Below are positions 1 through 11,339 of a stretch of 64,000 nt of DNA, piece by piece. Under the pieces are notes generated by a model. That model was given only the letters and a program-made list of their open reading frames with translations, was not told the origin of the DNA and did not search any database. Made by a program: the position numbers and the translations under genes. This DNA comes from Sophora flavescens (Eukaryota; Streptophyta; Magnoliopsida; Fabales; Fabaceae): contig CM061070.1 in NCBI GenBank assembly GCA_030762895.1, forward strand, positions 52,450,648-52,514,647. Reading direction: 5' to 3'. Each line of letters opens with the position of its first letter. Position 1 is the stretch's first letter.

Positions 1-90
1 CTCTTTTCAAGGGGAAACCAAGAAGAGTTCATCTTCAACCATTGGTGGATAGAGTGAAAATCAAATTATCTGGTTGGAAAGGAGCCATGC
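1..90 (+). pseudogene. LINE copy A, reverse transcriptase fragment (left part)
   Basis: These 90 bases translate without a stop into the C-terminal part of a plant L1-type LINE reverse transcriptase (frame from base 3). They match the region after the catalytic YADD motif in LINE copy C at 19255-19340. The window starts inside the element. The frame breaks exactly at the insertion point of an LTR retrotransposon and resumes at 3045 in the same frame once one copy of the 5-bp target duplication is counted. Seen: the frame and its continuation. Known: plant L1 ORF2 structure. This is one half of a disrupted element, not a working gene. Confidence 0.9.
86..90. repeat. Left target-site duplication (CATGC) of the LTR element
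   Basis: CATGC lies directly before the LTR starting at 91 and again directly after the LTR ending at 3039. A 5-bp duplication is usual for plant LTR retrotransposons. Joining the LINE frame across one copy restores the reading frame, which confirms the boundaries. Confidence 0.95.
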
Positions 91-1035
91 TGATATGATC
101 CAAAAAAGGATCATGTAAATTTTCGGATCTATCCTTGAGTGACAACAAAAATTATAGAAGAAGATGAAATACAAAATTGGATAAGATGAGAAATGGGAGG
201 TAGGCGCCACAAATCCAAGTGGATTTGATAAGCCAATGTGAGGTTCGCCACAAGAATCTTGGATTATTGATAAGAACAAGGATGGCTCAACCAAGAACCA
301 AAGAGAACAAAATTCTCACAAAATGGATTTCAATGGCCAAATTCAACATCCAAGTTTTTTTTTATTCATGTTCTAGATGCATACATATAGGAAAATGGGG
401 TGCATAGAATATGCTTACAAAATTGTCATCTTAATGTGACTAATTCCCCATAAAACAATAATTAATCCACTAAGTGACTAATTAAAACAACTAATGAAAA
501 CTAAGTGGATAATAAAAGTGGTTCATGACTAAAAAGGAGTTTCCTAGGCATGCAAGCCAAAGGTTGCCCTCCCAATTAACATGTGCACCATCCACACAAG
601 CATAATTAACATGTGTACCGTCCACACAAACATAATTAACATGTGCATCGTCCAAAATTTATTACACTTTTATTGAATTAAAATAAACTAGAAAATACTA
701 CTTTAGAGAAGTGGGCTTCCAAGCCATCATGGGTCTTCAAGTTGGATGAGAAAAGTGACCAATTTGGGCTCCACTCCATCAAGACTTGAATTTGGGCTTG
801 CTTCAATTAAAGTTGTCACCCTTTTCATAATGATATAAGCTGAATCTGGTCAAGAGGCTTGAAATACGATTTGTAAATAATTTCCTTAGATTTCTAATGC
901 ACCAAAGAACGTATCAATCGGAGATTTGTAGCTCAAGATACAACCCAAACAAGAATACGGGTTCATCACAAATGAAAATAAATTTTCATCAAAACTAATT
1001 TGGCCTTAAATTGGAATCATTCTTGGTTTGCATCA
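91..1035 (-). repeat. 3' LTR (left) of the small LTR element
   Basis: This 945-bp copy matches 2092-3039 with scattered substitutions and small indels. It contains three short tandem copies of a motif around AACATGTGCACC near 577-650. The + strand reading frame at 219-407 is repeated in the other LTR and looks like chance coding. Confidence 0.93.
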
Positions 1036-1050
1036 TTCCCTCCCTCTTGA
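1036..1050 (-). other. Polypurine tract
   Basis: On the minus strand this reads as a purine run (AAGAGGGAGGGAA) abutting the LTR, the usual primer for plus-strand DNA synthesis in LTR retrotransposons. It sets the element's orientation. Confidence 0.8.
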
Positions 1051-1225
1051 AGAGAATTCGACCTCAAATTTATTGCCTTTGGGAATCGCCTTCATCCTCC
1101 AGGTTCAAACACAACTCTTTTGAATCCATGGGGCACCTCTCTTGAAATTACTTCTTCAACTTCCTTGAAAATAGAATCATCACCTCTAGGAAAAGATAGG
1201 AATATCACCTTGATTTCTATTACAA

Positions 1226-1732
1226 TTAGACTCTCAATTTTTTTTCAACCTCTGCCTCACTCTTTTGTTGTTGCTCTTTTCTTTTTGTGGTTTGGCCTTC
1301 ACTATTCTTTTCTTCGAGACCTAGGGGAGAAATGTTAGATAAATGACCCAAAGTAGAAGAATCCCAACATTTGTATCCACAAGCTAATCTAGAAGAAGGT
1401 ATTAGGGTAATGGATTGCCATGACTTCCCAAGTGGATTTGAGGACTTATTTTCGGCTTTAGGGGGAAGCCATTCTCTAGTTGTCTTCATCTCCTTATTTT
1501 CCTCTTGCAATTTAACTCCAATTGATACTTTGCATTCTTCCTTGGGAATTTCATTTTCAATTTCCTTGAATGGCTTGCAAGATTCCTTTGGAATCACATC
1601 TTCAATTTCAATGAATGTCTTGCAAGCTTCCTTTGGAGGAACCCACTCAACTTCCTTCAAAAGAGAATCAACACAACTAGGCAAAGAATTAGGAATAGCA
1701 TCAAAACAAACATTCAAGTTTGTTTCTTTCAC
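1226..1732 (-). CDS. Hypothetical protein of the LTR element, with tandem PKE-CK repeats
   Basis: This is a 168-residue frame on the sense strand of the element. I do not recognise it. Residues about 30-75 hold three tandem repeats of about 17 residues with the pattern P-K-E-x-C-K followed by an acidic E-I-E stretch (repeat starts VPPKEACK, VIPKESCK, EIPKEECK). The tail is rich in K, E and Q. The frame begins just after the stop of the upstream 87-residue frame and in a different phase, so the two may be one older gag-like frame split by an indel. There is no zinc knuckle or catalytic motif. Whether it is translated is unknown. Confidence 0.4.
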   Translation of the reverse strand: MKETNLNVCFDAIPNSLPSCVDSLLKEVEWVPPKEACKTFIEIEDVIPKESCKPFKEIENEIPKEECKVSIGVKLQEENKEMKTTREWLPPKAENKSSNPLGKSWQSITLIPSSRLACGYKCWDSSTLGHLSNISPLGLEEKNSEGQTTKRKEQQQKSEAEVEKKLRV

Positions 1733-1733
1733 C

Positions 1734-1997
1734 TCACTTTCTTTTTTTTGCTCTCATCTTTTCTTCAACCATTTTCTTCCAACATGCTTCATTTTCAGAA
1801 ATTTGTTTTTTCATTCTCTCCTCTTTTCTCTTCCTTTTTTCGCACTCTTTATTCTCATTTTCAATTTCTCTATCGCATCCCCCATATCTCCTTCCTCCAT
1901 GCCTCCTCCTTTTTATTTCTACTAGCTTGTCAAGAGTCACAGTGAACTTCTCCATGCTTCTTTGAAATCTTTCCATTTCAAGGAATAGTGTTGACAT
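1734..1997 (-). CDS. Hypothetical coiled-coil, gag-like leader frame
   Basis: This 87-residue frame starts about 75 bases downstream of the primer binding site on the element's sense strand, where gag normally starts. It is highly charged: a short predicted helix, then an arginine-rich patch (RRRHGGRRYGG, residues about 30-40), then a long K/E-rich stretch compatible with coiled coil. It resembles the N-terminal part of plant Ty3-type gag only in position and composition. It could be a gag remnant or a frame with no product. Confidence 0.4.
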   Translation of the reverse strand: MSTLFLEMERFQRSMEKFTVTLDKLVEIKRRRHGGRRYGGCDREIENENKECEKRKRKEERMKKQISENEACWKKMVEEKMRAKKRK

Positions 1998-2070
1998 GAT
2001 ATGTGATGGGAAGAAGAATTTTTTTTTGAAAAAAAAAATCGAAGAACAAAATCAAAATGTCACTCTAGGA

Positions 2071-2091
2071 AGGATGGCTCTAGATACCAAA
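2071..2091 (-). other. Primer binding site, initiator tRNA-Met type
   Basis: Read on the minus strand this starts TTTGGTATC, then TAGAGCC, which matches the complement of the initiator methionine tRNA 3' end (TGGTATCAGAGCC) except for one extra base. It directly adjoins the LTR at 2092, as expected for a primer site. Confidence 0.85.
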
Positions 2092-3039
2092 TGATATGAT
2101 CCAAAAAAAGATCATGTAAATTTTCGGATCTATCCTTGAGTGACAACAAAAATTATAGAAGAAGATGTGAAATACAAAATTGGATAAGATGAGAAATGGG
2201 AGGTAGGGGCCACAAATCCAAGTGGATTTGATAAGCCAATGTGAGGTTCGCCACAAGAATCTTGGATTCTTGATAAGAACAAGGATGGCTCAATCAAGAA
2301 CCAAAGAGAACAAAATTCTCACAAAATGGATTTCAATCCAAATTCAACATCCAAGTTTTTTTTTTTATTCATGTTCTAGATGCATACATATAGGAAAATG
2401 GGGTGCATAGAATATGCTTACAAAATTGTCATCTTAATGTGACTAATTCCCCATAAAACAATAATTAATCCACTAAGTGACTAATTAAAACAACTAATGA
2501 AAACTAAGTGGATAATAAAAGTGGTTCATGACTAAAAAGGAGTTTCCTAGGCATGCAAGCCAAAGGTTGCCCTCCCAATTAACATGTGCACCATCCACAC
2601 AAGCATAATTAACATGTGCACCGTCCACACAAGCATAATTAACATGTGCACCGTCCAAAATTTATTACACTTTTATTGAATTAAAATAAACTAGAAAATA
2701 CTACTTTAGAGAAGTGGGCTTCCAAGCCATCATGGGTCTTCAAGTTGGATGAGAAAAGTGACCAATTTGGGCTCCACTCCATCAAGACTTGAATTTGGGC
2801 TTGCTTCAATTAAAGTTTTCACCATTTTCATAATGATATAAGTCAAATCTGGTCAAGAGGCTTGAAATACGATTTGTAGATAATTTCCTCAGCTTTCCAA
2901 TGCACCAAAGAACGTATCAATCAGAGATTTGTAGCTCAAGATACAGCCCAAACAAGAATACGGGTTCATCACAAATGAAAATAAAATTTTCATCAAAACT
3001 AATTTGGCCTTAAATTGGAATCATTCTTGGTTTGCATCA
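2092..3039 (-). repeat. 5' LTR (right) of the small LTR element
   Basis: This 948-bp LTR is the near-identical partner of 91-1035. It adjoins the primer site on its left, so it is the 5' LTR of a minus-strand element. It ends in CA at 3039 next to the CATGC target duplication. Confidence 0.93.
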
Positions 3040-3044
3040 CATGC

Positions 3045-4981
3045 TATCTATAATGGGTAGAGTGGAGTTGGTTAAAACTGTTATACATGGAATGCTTCTG
3101 TACAGTTTGCAAATATACGCTTGGCCTTCCTCTTTGATTAAATTGGTTGATCGGTGGCTTAGGAACTTTGTTTGGTCGGGTGACATACACAAGAGGAAGA
3201 TATGTACTGTATCTTGGAGTAAAGTCTGTAGCCCATTAAATGAGGGTGGTCTCGGGTTAAGGCCTTTGAAGGAGATTAATAGAGCTGCCTTTTTAAAGCT
3301 TTGCTGGAATTTGGTAGATTCGAATTCTTAATGGGCTTCTCTTGTTTGAGCCAGACTGTTTAAGCACAATGCCCCTGTTGTGTATCATATAAGTTCTTCA
3401 ATTTGGATTGGGTTGAAACAATTTATTGACATTGTCATGAGCAACTCTTGTTGGCATATTGGTTCAGGTAGAAATGTAAAATTCTGGACTGACAGTTCCT
3501 ATCTGAGCCTATTGTTGATCTTCTTTATATTCCTTGCCATTTGCATAGTTCCTTGACTCCTGTGGTTAGTGATTACATTACCAATGGAAGCTGAACTTTT
3601 CCAGTTGAAATTTCTAGCAAATACCCGAATTTGATGACTGAACTGAAATCCATTGTTCTCCCTTTGAGGCCTTGTGATGATAATCTGGTGTCGAATTGCA
3701 GTGATTCGGGTGATCTGAGTTTGAAAGATTCTTATCTGTTTTTGCAGCAGAACAGGCAGTAATTCTCTTGGGGGAAGATCATTTGGTGTTCTAAACTTCC
3801 CCCATCCATATCCTTCCTAATTTGGAGACTTATACATGGGAAATTTCCATCTGATGAAAATCTTTGGAATAGGGGCTGCAACTTGGTGTCTATGTGCAGT
3901 TTGTGCAAGGCAGATTATGAAACTACTGAGCACCTGTTCTTTAGATGCCAGTTTGTTGGTCAATTATGGAGATGGCTTGAGTTAAAGATTGATAGATCTA
4001 TAGACACCTCATCCATTCATACTGTCCTTGCTGTTTGTTCGAATCAGCTAAGTTCTCAGGCTAAAGATGTAATGTTAGTTGCTGTAGTTCATGTTGTTTG
4101 GGCTATATGGTTATGCAGAAATAAGCTCCGTTTTAATGATACATCTATCTCTATATCTGCTGCTATTAATTTGATTATTGCAAATGTTTCCCTCACTGGA
4201 AATCTCTCGACCGGTAACATGTCTTCTGATGTTAAAGAATTCTTGTTTCTTAAGCAATTTTCAGTAATTGGGAAAGCTGGTAAAGCCCCTTCCATTAAGC
4301 AAATCAATTGGCATCCTCCTCCTTGTTATTGGATTAAATGTAACTCTGACTTAGCTGCTAGAGGAAATCCTGGCATGGCGGCTTGTGGAGGGATTTTTAG
4401 AGATAGAAGTGTAGCTACACTTGGTTGTTTTGCCCACAATATTGGAATCTCCTTTGTGCTTCACGTTGAATTGGTTGGAGCAATGATTGCTATTGAGATA
4501 GCGTTTGAAAAAGGGTGGCATAATTTCTAGTTGGAATGTGATTCATCCTTGGTCTTATCTGCCTTCACTTAGATTAATATTGTTCCTTGGAAGCTGAGAA
4601 ATCATTGGAAAAATTGCTTAACTCTTACCAAGGAGATGAATTTTGCTTATACTCATATTTATAGGAAGGGTAATGTTTGTGCTGATAAATTAGCCAATTT
4701 CGGTATCTCTGCTCAAAGCTTTATTTGGTGGGAATTAACTCCTAGTTTTATTAGTGAAGATTTCTATCGCAATAGGGTAGGTCTTCCTAATTTTAGATTT
4801 AGATTATTCTTTTCATGGGTTTTGGTACATGTCCCCCTATGATCCTTTTTGTATTCTTTTCCATATTTTTAATAAATTTAAGGTGTGCTGCAGATGATTG
4901 GTAATGCTTGGGGTGCCAACCTAGTTGGGATGCCTTGTGTTATTGTGATGCCTCTGCATGCCTTTTTTGATTAAAAAAAAA
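3045..4981 (+). pseudogene. LINE copy A, RT C-terminus, zinc finger and RNase H (right part)
   Basis: This continues the frame of 1-90 into the end of the reverse transcriptase (to about 3330). A zf-RVT-type segment follows at about 3780-3960 (W-R-L-I-H, C-S-L-C, then H-L-F-F-R-C), then a plant RNase H domain at about 4310-4710 (ending N-V-C-A-D-K-L-A-N). Several stops and frameshifts break it, including 3329-3331 and 4528-4530. The 3' tail carries the family signature CCAACCTAGTTGGGATGCC, a GCATGCC stretch and poly(A) at 4973-4981. RNase H on an L1-type LINE is a known plant subgroup. No activity is expected. Confidence 0.9.
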
Positions 4982-6466
4982 GTTAAGTGTTAATAGTTTA
5001 AAATTATGAAACAAAATCCTCTAACCAACTAGGTTAGGGTTTCGGCCATACGGGTTAAAAATAGGCTAGAAATTGATTTTGATTACAACCTCTTGGATCT
5101 ATAACCTAGAGACCTTAGCTAGCTTAGACAAGTCATTATTCAAGTAAAAATTGAAGAAAAACTCATCTAGCCTACATAGACATAGATGCGGCCCACATAG
5201 AGAAATTAGGATAGAAAATTGAGTTGGATTCAAGCTCTAGGATTTAGATCATAAAGGTATTAGAGAGTTCAAATCAAGTATTAGATTTCAAAGATTGAAT
5301 AAAAACACCAAACCCATTTTCAAAGAGGGTTTCAGCCATGCTAAGAAAATAGGGGAAGAAAATTCTTTTGATGACATGCTCCTAGATGATGAAAGTAGAA
5401 GTCATTTAGAGATCATAGCAATTGGTTTCACATTAAAATGATTTTTCTACAATTTTCTAGAATTATTTGAAGTTCAAGATCTAAGAATGGAACTTCATGA
5501 AAACTTGATGATCATGGCTTGGAAACAAGGAAATCAATGAAGAACATGATGTTTATTGATCAAGAAGAGTAAGGTATACCTCTTAGATGTTGGAAAATTG
5601 ACAAGAATGGATCAAGTCCTTTTCAAATTTGCTTAAAGTGTTCTTGAGAAAAGTGAGAGAAAATGAAGAAAATGAAGAACAAAGTGGTGAAGTGTGTGAG
5701 TGGGGAGGGCTGCTTGAAAGTGAGGGATTAAGTGAGTGAGGAGTGTTTCAGTTAGTTAAAATGAACCATAGTTAGGTTTATTTGATCAAGGTTAAGTTAG
5801 AAAATGATATAATAACTTAACTATAGTTAATAATAACTTAACTAGGGTTAAATTAGTGACCATGGTTAAATTTATGTGGCTCACATTTTAGGAAGGGTGT
5901 GACTGATTCTTGGCCACAAGAACTAACCTTGGTTCCTTAACCATGGTTAAAATTTAACTAAACGTTGGTTAGGTTAAGCTTAGGGGTATTTTTGTCATTT
6001 CACTTGAAAACTCATGATTACTAGTATTTAATGCTTGTCCCCTTGTTCCCTCGACTATATTAATTGTTTCTAATATCTCAGCTCCATACCCGACTCCGTC
6101 CTTTAACCGACTTATTCCCCGACTGAGGTTTTACGTGTTTTCCTTAAGAATTACGCCCGAATAAAAATAATATTATTTCACTCCTAACGTAATTTTTCTG
6201 AAATACAGAAAATCGTTGGGAGCGAAATATAAAGCCTAATCGTTTCGTTCACGAGTTGAAGTTAGGGTTTCTGCTCAGTAAAATCTTACTGTCAGTGAAA
6301 ACGCAGACCGGATTCCGTCTGAATTTTCAACCCAAACTTTCACCGTAACCTTCTACCATAAAATAGACTATGAATATGATTTTATTTTATTAAAAATCAT
6401 TTTCTTGATCTCAAATTTAAATATAAATACCCGTTAAGCAGCGTAATAAAAAATCAGGCTATTACA
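4982..6466 (-). repeat. Degenerate LTR-like sequence, probably Tekay-type solo LTR
   Basis: There is no reading frame of note. The right end, read on the minus strand, starts TGTAATAGCCTGATTTTTTA, the kind of start common in plant Ty3/gypsy chromovirus LTRs, and the sequence stops where LINE copy B begins. The left end was not fixed, and no target duplication could be found next to the poly(A) of LINE copy A. A run of short GTTAA/TTAAC-rich repeats lies at 5745-5970. It may be a solo or truncated LTR. Confidence 0.45.
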
Positions 6467-8618
6467 ATTTCTGGTCATTATCTCATCTTAGAGAATTGTA
6501 GATTTTTTACCGGATCAATTCTCCCTAGAAGATTGAATGAGATAAGGAATTCTCTTGGTTTTGCTCTGGGTCAAACCCCCTTTACCTACTTAAGTGTTCC
6601 AATCTTCATAGGGAAACCTAAGGTGGCTCATTTACAACCTATAACTGATAAGATTAAGTCAAAGTTGGCAGCCTGGAAAGGATCCCTTTTATCCATCATG
6701 GGAAGAATTCATTTAGTGCAATCAGTAATTAGTGCCATGCTTCTGTATAGCTTTCACATTTACTCTTGGCCAATTGCTTTGATCAAGACAATTGATAGGT
6801 GGATCAGGAACTTTACATGGTTAAGAGACATCAATGTCAGAAAAGTTGTAACTGTGGCATGGAAAAACATTTTCTGACCTGTCAATGAAGGTGGATTAGG
6901 CCTAAGATCAATTAGAGCTGTTAATAATGCTGCACTGCTCAAGCTTAGTTGGGATATTGTTGCCTCTGCTGATCAATGGACTGCCCTTCTCAAAGCAAGG
7001 TTCATTAGGAAAGGAAAGCATATCTCATCTTACATAAGGTCCTCAATTTGGCCTGGTGTTAAGGGTTTCTTTCAAACTGTCTATCACAACGCAACTTAGG
7101 TTCTTGGTGATGGTTCAAGAGTTAAATTTTGGAGGGATAAGTGGCTCTCTAATGCAGATTCTGTAGTCAATTTACTTCAAATTCCTGAAAATGTGCATCA
7201 ATCCTTGTCTGCTTCAGTCCAAGATTTTATCAGAGAAGGAACTTGGTCTTTGCCACCTGAGCTTCACATCAGATATCCTCATTTGCTAGATGAAATGAAA
7301 AAGGAAAAAGGTTCACATCCCAATCAACCCTGGTTCAGATCATATGGCTTGGTGTGACTCAGTTTTTGGAAATTTGACTCTTAAAGAAGCTTTCAGCTTC
7401 CTGAATCCTTCAGCACCACCTTTGAATTGGTGTAAGCTCATTTGGAAACACATCATTCCCCCCTCCAAATCATTCCTAGTTTGGAGATTAATCCATAAGA
7501 GGATGCCTACTGATGAAAATCTCCAAGCTCGGGGCTGCATCACAATCTCCATATGTCCTTTATGCTATGATTCTGAGGAAACAGCAATCCACCAATTTCC
7601 GTTGTGTAAATTTGCACAAGATATTTGGCTCTGGCTGATTAGTGTTCTGTGTTGTGACATTGATATGTCTTCTGCTGCATCTTTGCTTTCGGCCTGTGAA
7701 AAGAGTTGGAGTAGTCAAGTAAAAGACCTTGTTCTTGCTGTAGTTGTTAATTCCATTTCAGTAATTTGGTTCAGCCGAAACTGCAAAAGGATTAAAAATT
7801 CAGTCATCTCTGTTCAGCATGCTATAAGTCTTATAATAGCAAATACTCAACAAGCAGGAGCCTTCTCCAAAGGCACAATGTCAAACTCTATAGATGAATT
7901 CAGATTGCTGAAGTGTTTTGCGGTGCAATATCAAGAAAGTCTATTGGTACCCCCCTCTTGTTGGTTGGATCAAATGCAATACAGATGGGTCAGTCAGAGG
8001 TTCCCCAGGTCATGCTGTTGTTGGTGGCTTATTTAGGGACTCGACAGGTTCAATTTTGGGTTGTTTTGCATCATATCTTGGCATTCAATCTGCTTTACAT
8101 GTTGAGTTTATTGCTGGAATGTTAGCTATTGAAATTTCTTTTCAAAGGGGTTGGCATTGGAATGTGATTTTAAGGTGGTGGTCGATGCCTTCAGTTCAAA
8201 TTCTTTTATGCCTTGGCAATAGTCTAATAGGTGGAATAATGTAAATATTTTTTGTCGAAGGATGAATTTTAGAATCTCTCATATTTATAGGGAGGGGAAT
8301 AATTGTGCAGATAGGTTAACAAATTTTGGTGTTACTTCCCTCTCATGACTTTACATGGTGGGATCACATTCCTGTTTTTATTAGGAGGATTTTTTTACAT
8401 AATAGAGCATGATTGCCTAGTTATAGGTTTTCATGATTCTTTTCATGGGTTTTGGCTATAGTCCCCCAATGTAGTTTTTGTATTCTTTTATGTATTTTCA
8501 ATAAATTTTTGGCATGTTGCAAGTGATTGTTAGGATTTTGAGTGCCAACCTAGTTGGGATGCCTCTTCCTATAGTGATGCTTTTGCATGCCAATAGCCTT
8601 TATAAAAAAAATAAAAAT
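6467..8618 (+). pseudogene. LINE copy B, 5'-truncated, broken ORF2
   Basis: The copy starts inside the reverse transcriptase, just after the catalytic motif region (comparable to 19125 in copy C). It runs through the RT C-terminus (6533-6877), the zf-RVT segment (7440-7640, CPLC then H-x4-C) and RNase H (7950-8350, out of frame with what precedes). Stops or frameshifts are visible at 6875-6877, near 7097, near 7340 and near 7960. The tail has the shared CCAACCTAGTTGGGATGCC signature and a poly(A)-like run at 8604-8618. The 5' truncation fits target-primed reverse transcription. No clear target duplication was found. Confidence 0.9.
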
Positions 8619-9744
8619 TCAATCTTAAGGTTTATCCTTATTTATCTTTTGTTAAGTCTTGGGCTTGAAATTAATGTCACATATAGTATCGTGGAATTTT
8701 GGAAATGAAACGAATAGACCAAATTATTTGAAAGTTAAAGATTTTCAAATCTTAGTCTTATGACAATTTTAAATCTATGGTGGTTTGTACTTTATTTTCA
8801 ATATCAGATGTTAATTTTAACTACTACCATTTGATTAATTTTAGCCTAAGTATGCTTTAACTAATTTTATGTGTAAATGAATTTGTGTTGAAAAAAATGA
8901 TTTTGGTTAATGGTCTATTCGATCCCAATTCTTAACTATAATTCTTTTTTTTAAATTGATACCGACTCTTTGGAACATTTAGTTCCTACTTTGTTTGTCT
9001 TCGGACAACATTCCAACATAATCATAGTCGTTGTCGTTCCGAAGGTATAAACACCTATTTATAGGCGATTAGTGGATCGGGGGGGGGGGGGGGGCACGGA
9101 GACCTTGGGGATAGTCAGGTATGGATCCTGCCAATGGTTCAGTGTACAGCTAAACTGTGCCCATGGAGACCTCGACAGTAGGGCTATCCTGACACTCCAC
9201 TGAACTAACTATTATTCAGATGTAAGTACTCTTGTGTGAAAGTGCCGAGGAGATGGCTGTTAGCGTACTCCGATTGTGGGCTTGTGCACCAAGTTTTGTA
9301 CGCGTATTTCCTAAATGTTATATCAACAGAAGATTTTGACAACAATAGTCTCCTGGGAGCAAAGTTAGGTCTAGTCCTAAGCATGCATTTGAGTCTCAAC
9401 CTTTTCTAAAATTCTATATGTATTTTATAAATATATCCCTTGATATATATGTATATATCCACTTGAATGCTTGTTTGTTTACCTGCATGCACATATCTAC
9501 ATTACTAGCCTATTGTAGAATCTTACCTCCTTTGTTTGTTTGTATTTCTTTTCTCCTTTGTTTCTTGTTGGCAACGAATAGTTTCATCCAATGAGCGAAG
9601 ACGAGATGAGGAAATGATAGAAGATGTTGAGGAAGTGATAAAAGAGAATTATGAAGATGCCAAAACTTCATGTAGTTGTGTAATTTGTTGATATATGTTT
9701 ATAATTAGTTGCTTTAAATTATTTTTGAAATTAAAAGAGGTAAA
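8619..9744 (+). repeat. Non-coding stretch, LTR-like in part
   Basis: There is no convincing gene. A 16-base G run sits at 9079-9094. The right part (about 9440-9560) resembles, in reverse complement, the LTR-like stretch near 24660-24760: both share a CTTACCTCCT core next to TTGTTTGTTTG-like sequence. That suggests two copies of one Ty3-type LTR family in opposite orientation. The ends are not visible. Confidence 0.35.
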
Positions 9745-9803
9745 AGGGCTCAGCTAGGGTTTCTCCCTACGTGAGTGTTTTCTAGGGTTTTGCATGCACT
9801 CTC

Positions 9804-10782
9804 ATGGCTGCCCCCAAGCCAATTTGCCCTTGGAGCTTCTTGGCTCCTTCGTCATCTATGTCTTTCCAATCCTCCTCGCATCTATACTCTTCTCCACAAC
9901 GTAAAACCTTTGCTCAGATCCTTAATAACTCATGTGATATTCCCATGAGTGAGCTTCCACGTCCCTGCCGCAAAGGTGATGCCATTACGGTGACAATACA
10001 TGAAGAAGATTACAAAGCAAGCTTGGAGTGGTGCAAGTTCAATCTCCATGGTAGACTGATCCTCGCTAAGGGGATGCTCCAATGAAATTCACGGATTTGA
10101 AAGCTAAATTATCCTCTTTATGGAAATCAATAGGGCCATGGAACATGATATCTCTAGGAAAAGGCTACTATGAATTCTCTTTCTCCTCAATGGAGGATCA
10201 AAGAAGTATTTGGTCCATGGGTTCATCGAGTCTAAATCCTGGCTTCATCCATATGTCTTCCTGGACCCCGGATTTTAAACCAAGTGTTCAAAAACAAACC
10301 CATGCACAATGTTGGGTGCTTATCTCTAACCTTCCGCAAGAATACTGGTGCACAAGAATCTTTTTCTCAATCGCGACTAGGATTGGTGTCCCTATTTCTA
10401 TTGATGAGGCAACTAGTAAGAGAACCTTTGGCCATTATGGTAGAGTTCTTGTGGATCTTAGTCTCAAGGGTGCTTTGGAGGATAAGATTATGGTTGAAAG
10501 AGAAGGATATGCCTTCTTTGTTTATTTGCATTATGAGAATCTGCCAGACTTTTGCAAGAATTGTGCATCTATTGGCCATGTAGTAGCCAATTGCATGAAA
10601 CAGGTTACTGATGAAAATTTGATGAAGGATCAAACAGTGTAGAACGTTAAGATTATCAATACTAACCCAAAGAAGGTTGTCCAGCAGTATGTGGTCAAAG
10701 AAAAAAATCAAGGGAATAAACTGATTGAGATAAATGGTGATAAGGAGCCTGCTAAGGTGGACAAACCGATTGAGATAAAATG
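9804..10782 (+). pseudogene. LINE ORF1 protein, N-terminal part with DUF4283-like domain and zinc knuckle
   Basis: ORF1 of L1-type LINEs encodes an RNA-binding protein that packages the element's RNA. The first segment (9804-10085) and the second (10082-10642) are in different frames. The protein sense carries over near 10065, so one single-base indel is the simplest reading. The middle resembles the DUF4283 domain of plant L1 ORF1 proteins. A CCHC knuckle (C-x2-C-x4-H-x4-C, starting CKNCASIGH) lies at about 10552-10593. A stop at 10640-10642 is followed by more in-frame protein-like sequence up to the hAT insertion. The downstream part resumes at 16201. Confidence 0.85.
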
Positions 10783-10790
10783 ATGATAAG
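10783..10790. repeat. Left 8-bp target duplication of the hAT element
   Basis: ATGATAAG occurs directly before the left terminal inverted repeat and again at 16193-16200 directly after the right one. Eight base pairs is the diagnostic length for hAT elements. Confidence 0.96.
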
Positions 10791-10890
10791 CAGGGTTTCA
10801 AAATGCGGTCCGCAACCGCTAATGCGGCCGCAATATTGCGGTTGCGGACCGCACCGCAACGGCATCGAGCCGCAATTGCGGTGGGAATCC
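10791..10890 (+). repeat. Left hAT terminal and subterminal repeats
   Basis: The terminal inverted repeat (CAGGGTTTCAAAATGCGG) is followed by repeated GCGG/CCGC words, including GCGGTTGCGGACCGC, up to about 10890. The partner block lies at 16112-16192. Confidence 0.85.
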
Positions 10891-11339
10891 AAATCACCCG
10901 TTCGCGCCGCAGCAACGCGAACGGCAGCACGGCCGCAACGTAACGCCGTAGACGGCCGCGCAACGGCCGCACACGCATCAGCCGCAACGGGGTTCCAAAA
11001 GCAGACAGAGCCAAAAGAAAAACAGAGCAAAAGCAAACAGAGCAGAGCCAAAAGCAAAGAGCCAAAACGAAAAAGGCCAAAACAGTTTCAATGGAATCAA
11101 ATTCTCAGATGCAGAATCAGACAAAATCAATTCAAAATCTATTTGTACAGATTATATTCTCCTAACCTTTTGCCTTTATCTCCTTTTGCTTTATGCTTCT
11201 GCTGGTTCACTTCACTTCTTCACCCAGACTCTGTCTCATTCTTTCATCTGCTTCACTTCACTCGTATAGTATAACCTCTTCGATCATTCCTCAGTCTCAC
11301 ACTCCTCCAGTGGATCTGCATCTGCTCATCTGCTCAGGT

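Larger units (their letters stand above)
91..3039 (-). mobile_element. Small non-autonomous LTR retrotransposon inserted in LINE copy A
   Basis: This is a complete element of about 2.95 kb: two long direct repeats (91-1035 and 2092-3039), each starting TG and ending CA, flanked by CATGC duplications. The primer binding site (2071-2091, read on minus) and the polypurine tract (1036-1050, read on minus) show that the element lies on the minus strand. The 1.06-kb internal region has no protease, reverse transcriptase or integrase, so mobility must have depended on another element's enzymes. Two short minus-strand frames are present. The two LTRs differ by roughly two per hundred by eye, so the insertion is old but not ancient. 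It is larger than a typical TRIM and smaller than a typical LARD. Confidence 0.92.

Noticed and set aside
219..407. 62-residue + strand frame repeated at 2222-2410
   Set aside because: The repetition comes from the two LTRs. It is antisense to the element, with no domain.
10367..11080. 237-residue minus-strand frame across the LINE ORF1/hAT junction
   Set aside because: It spans a transposon insertion boundary and is antisense to a recognised ORF1, so it is a shadow.
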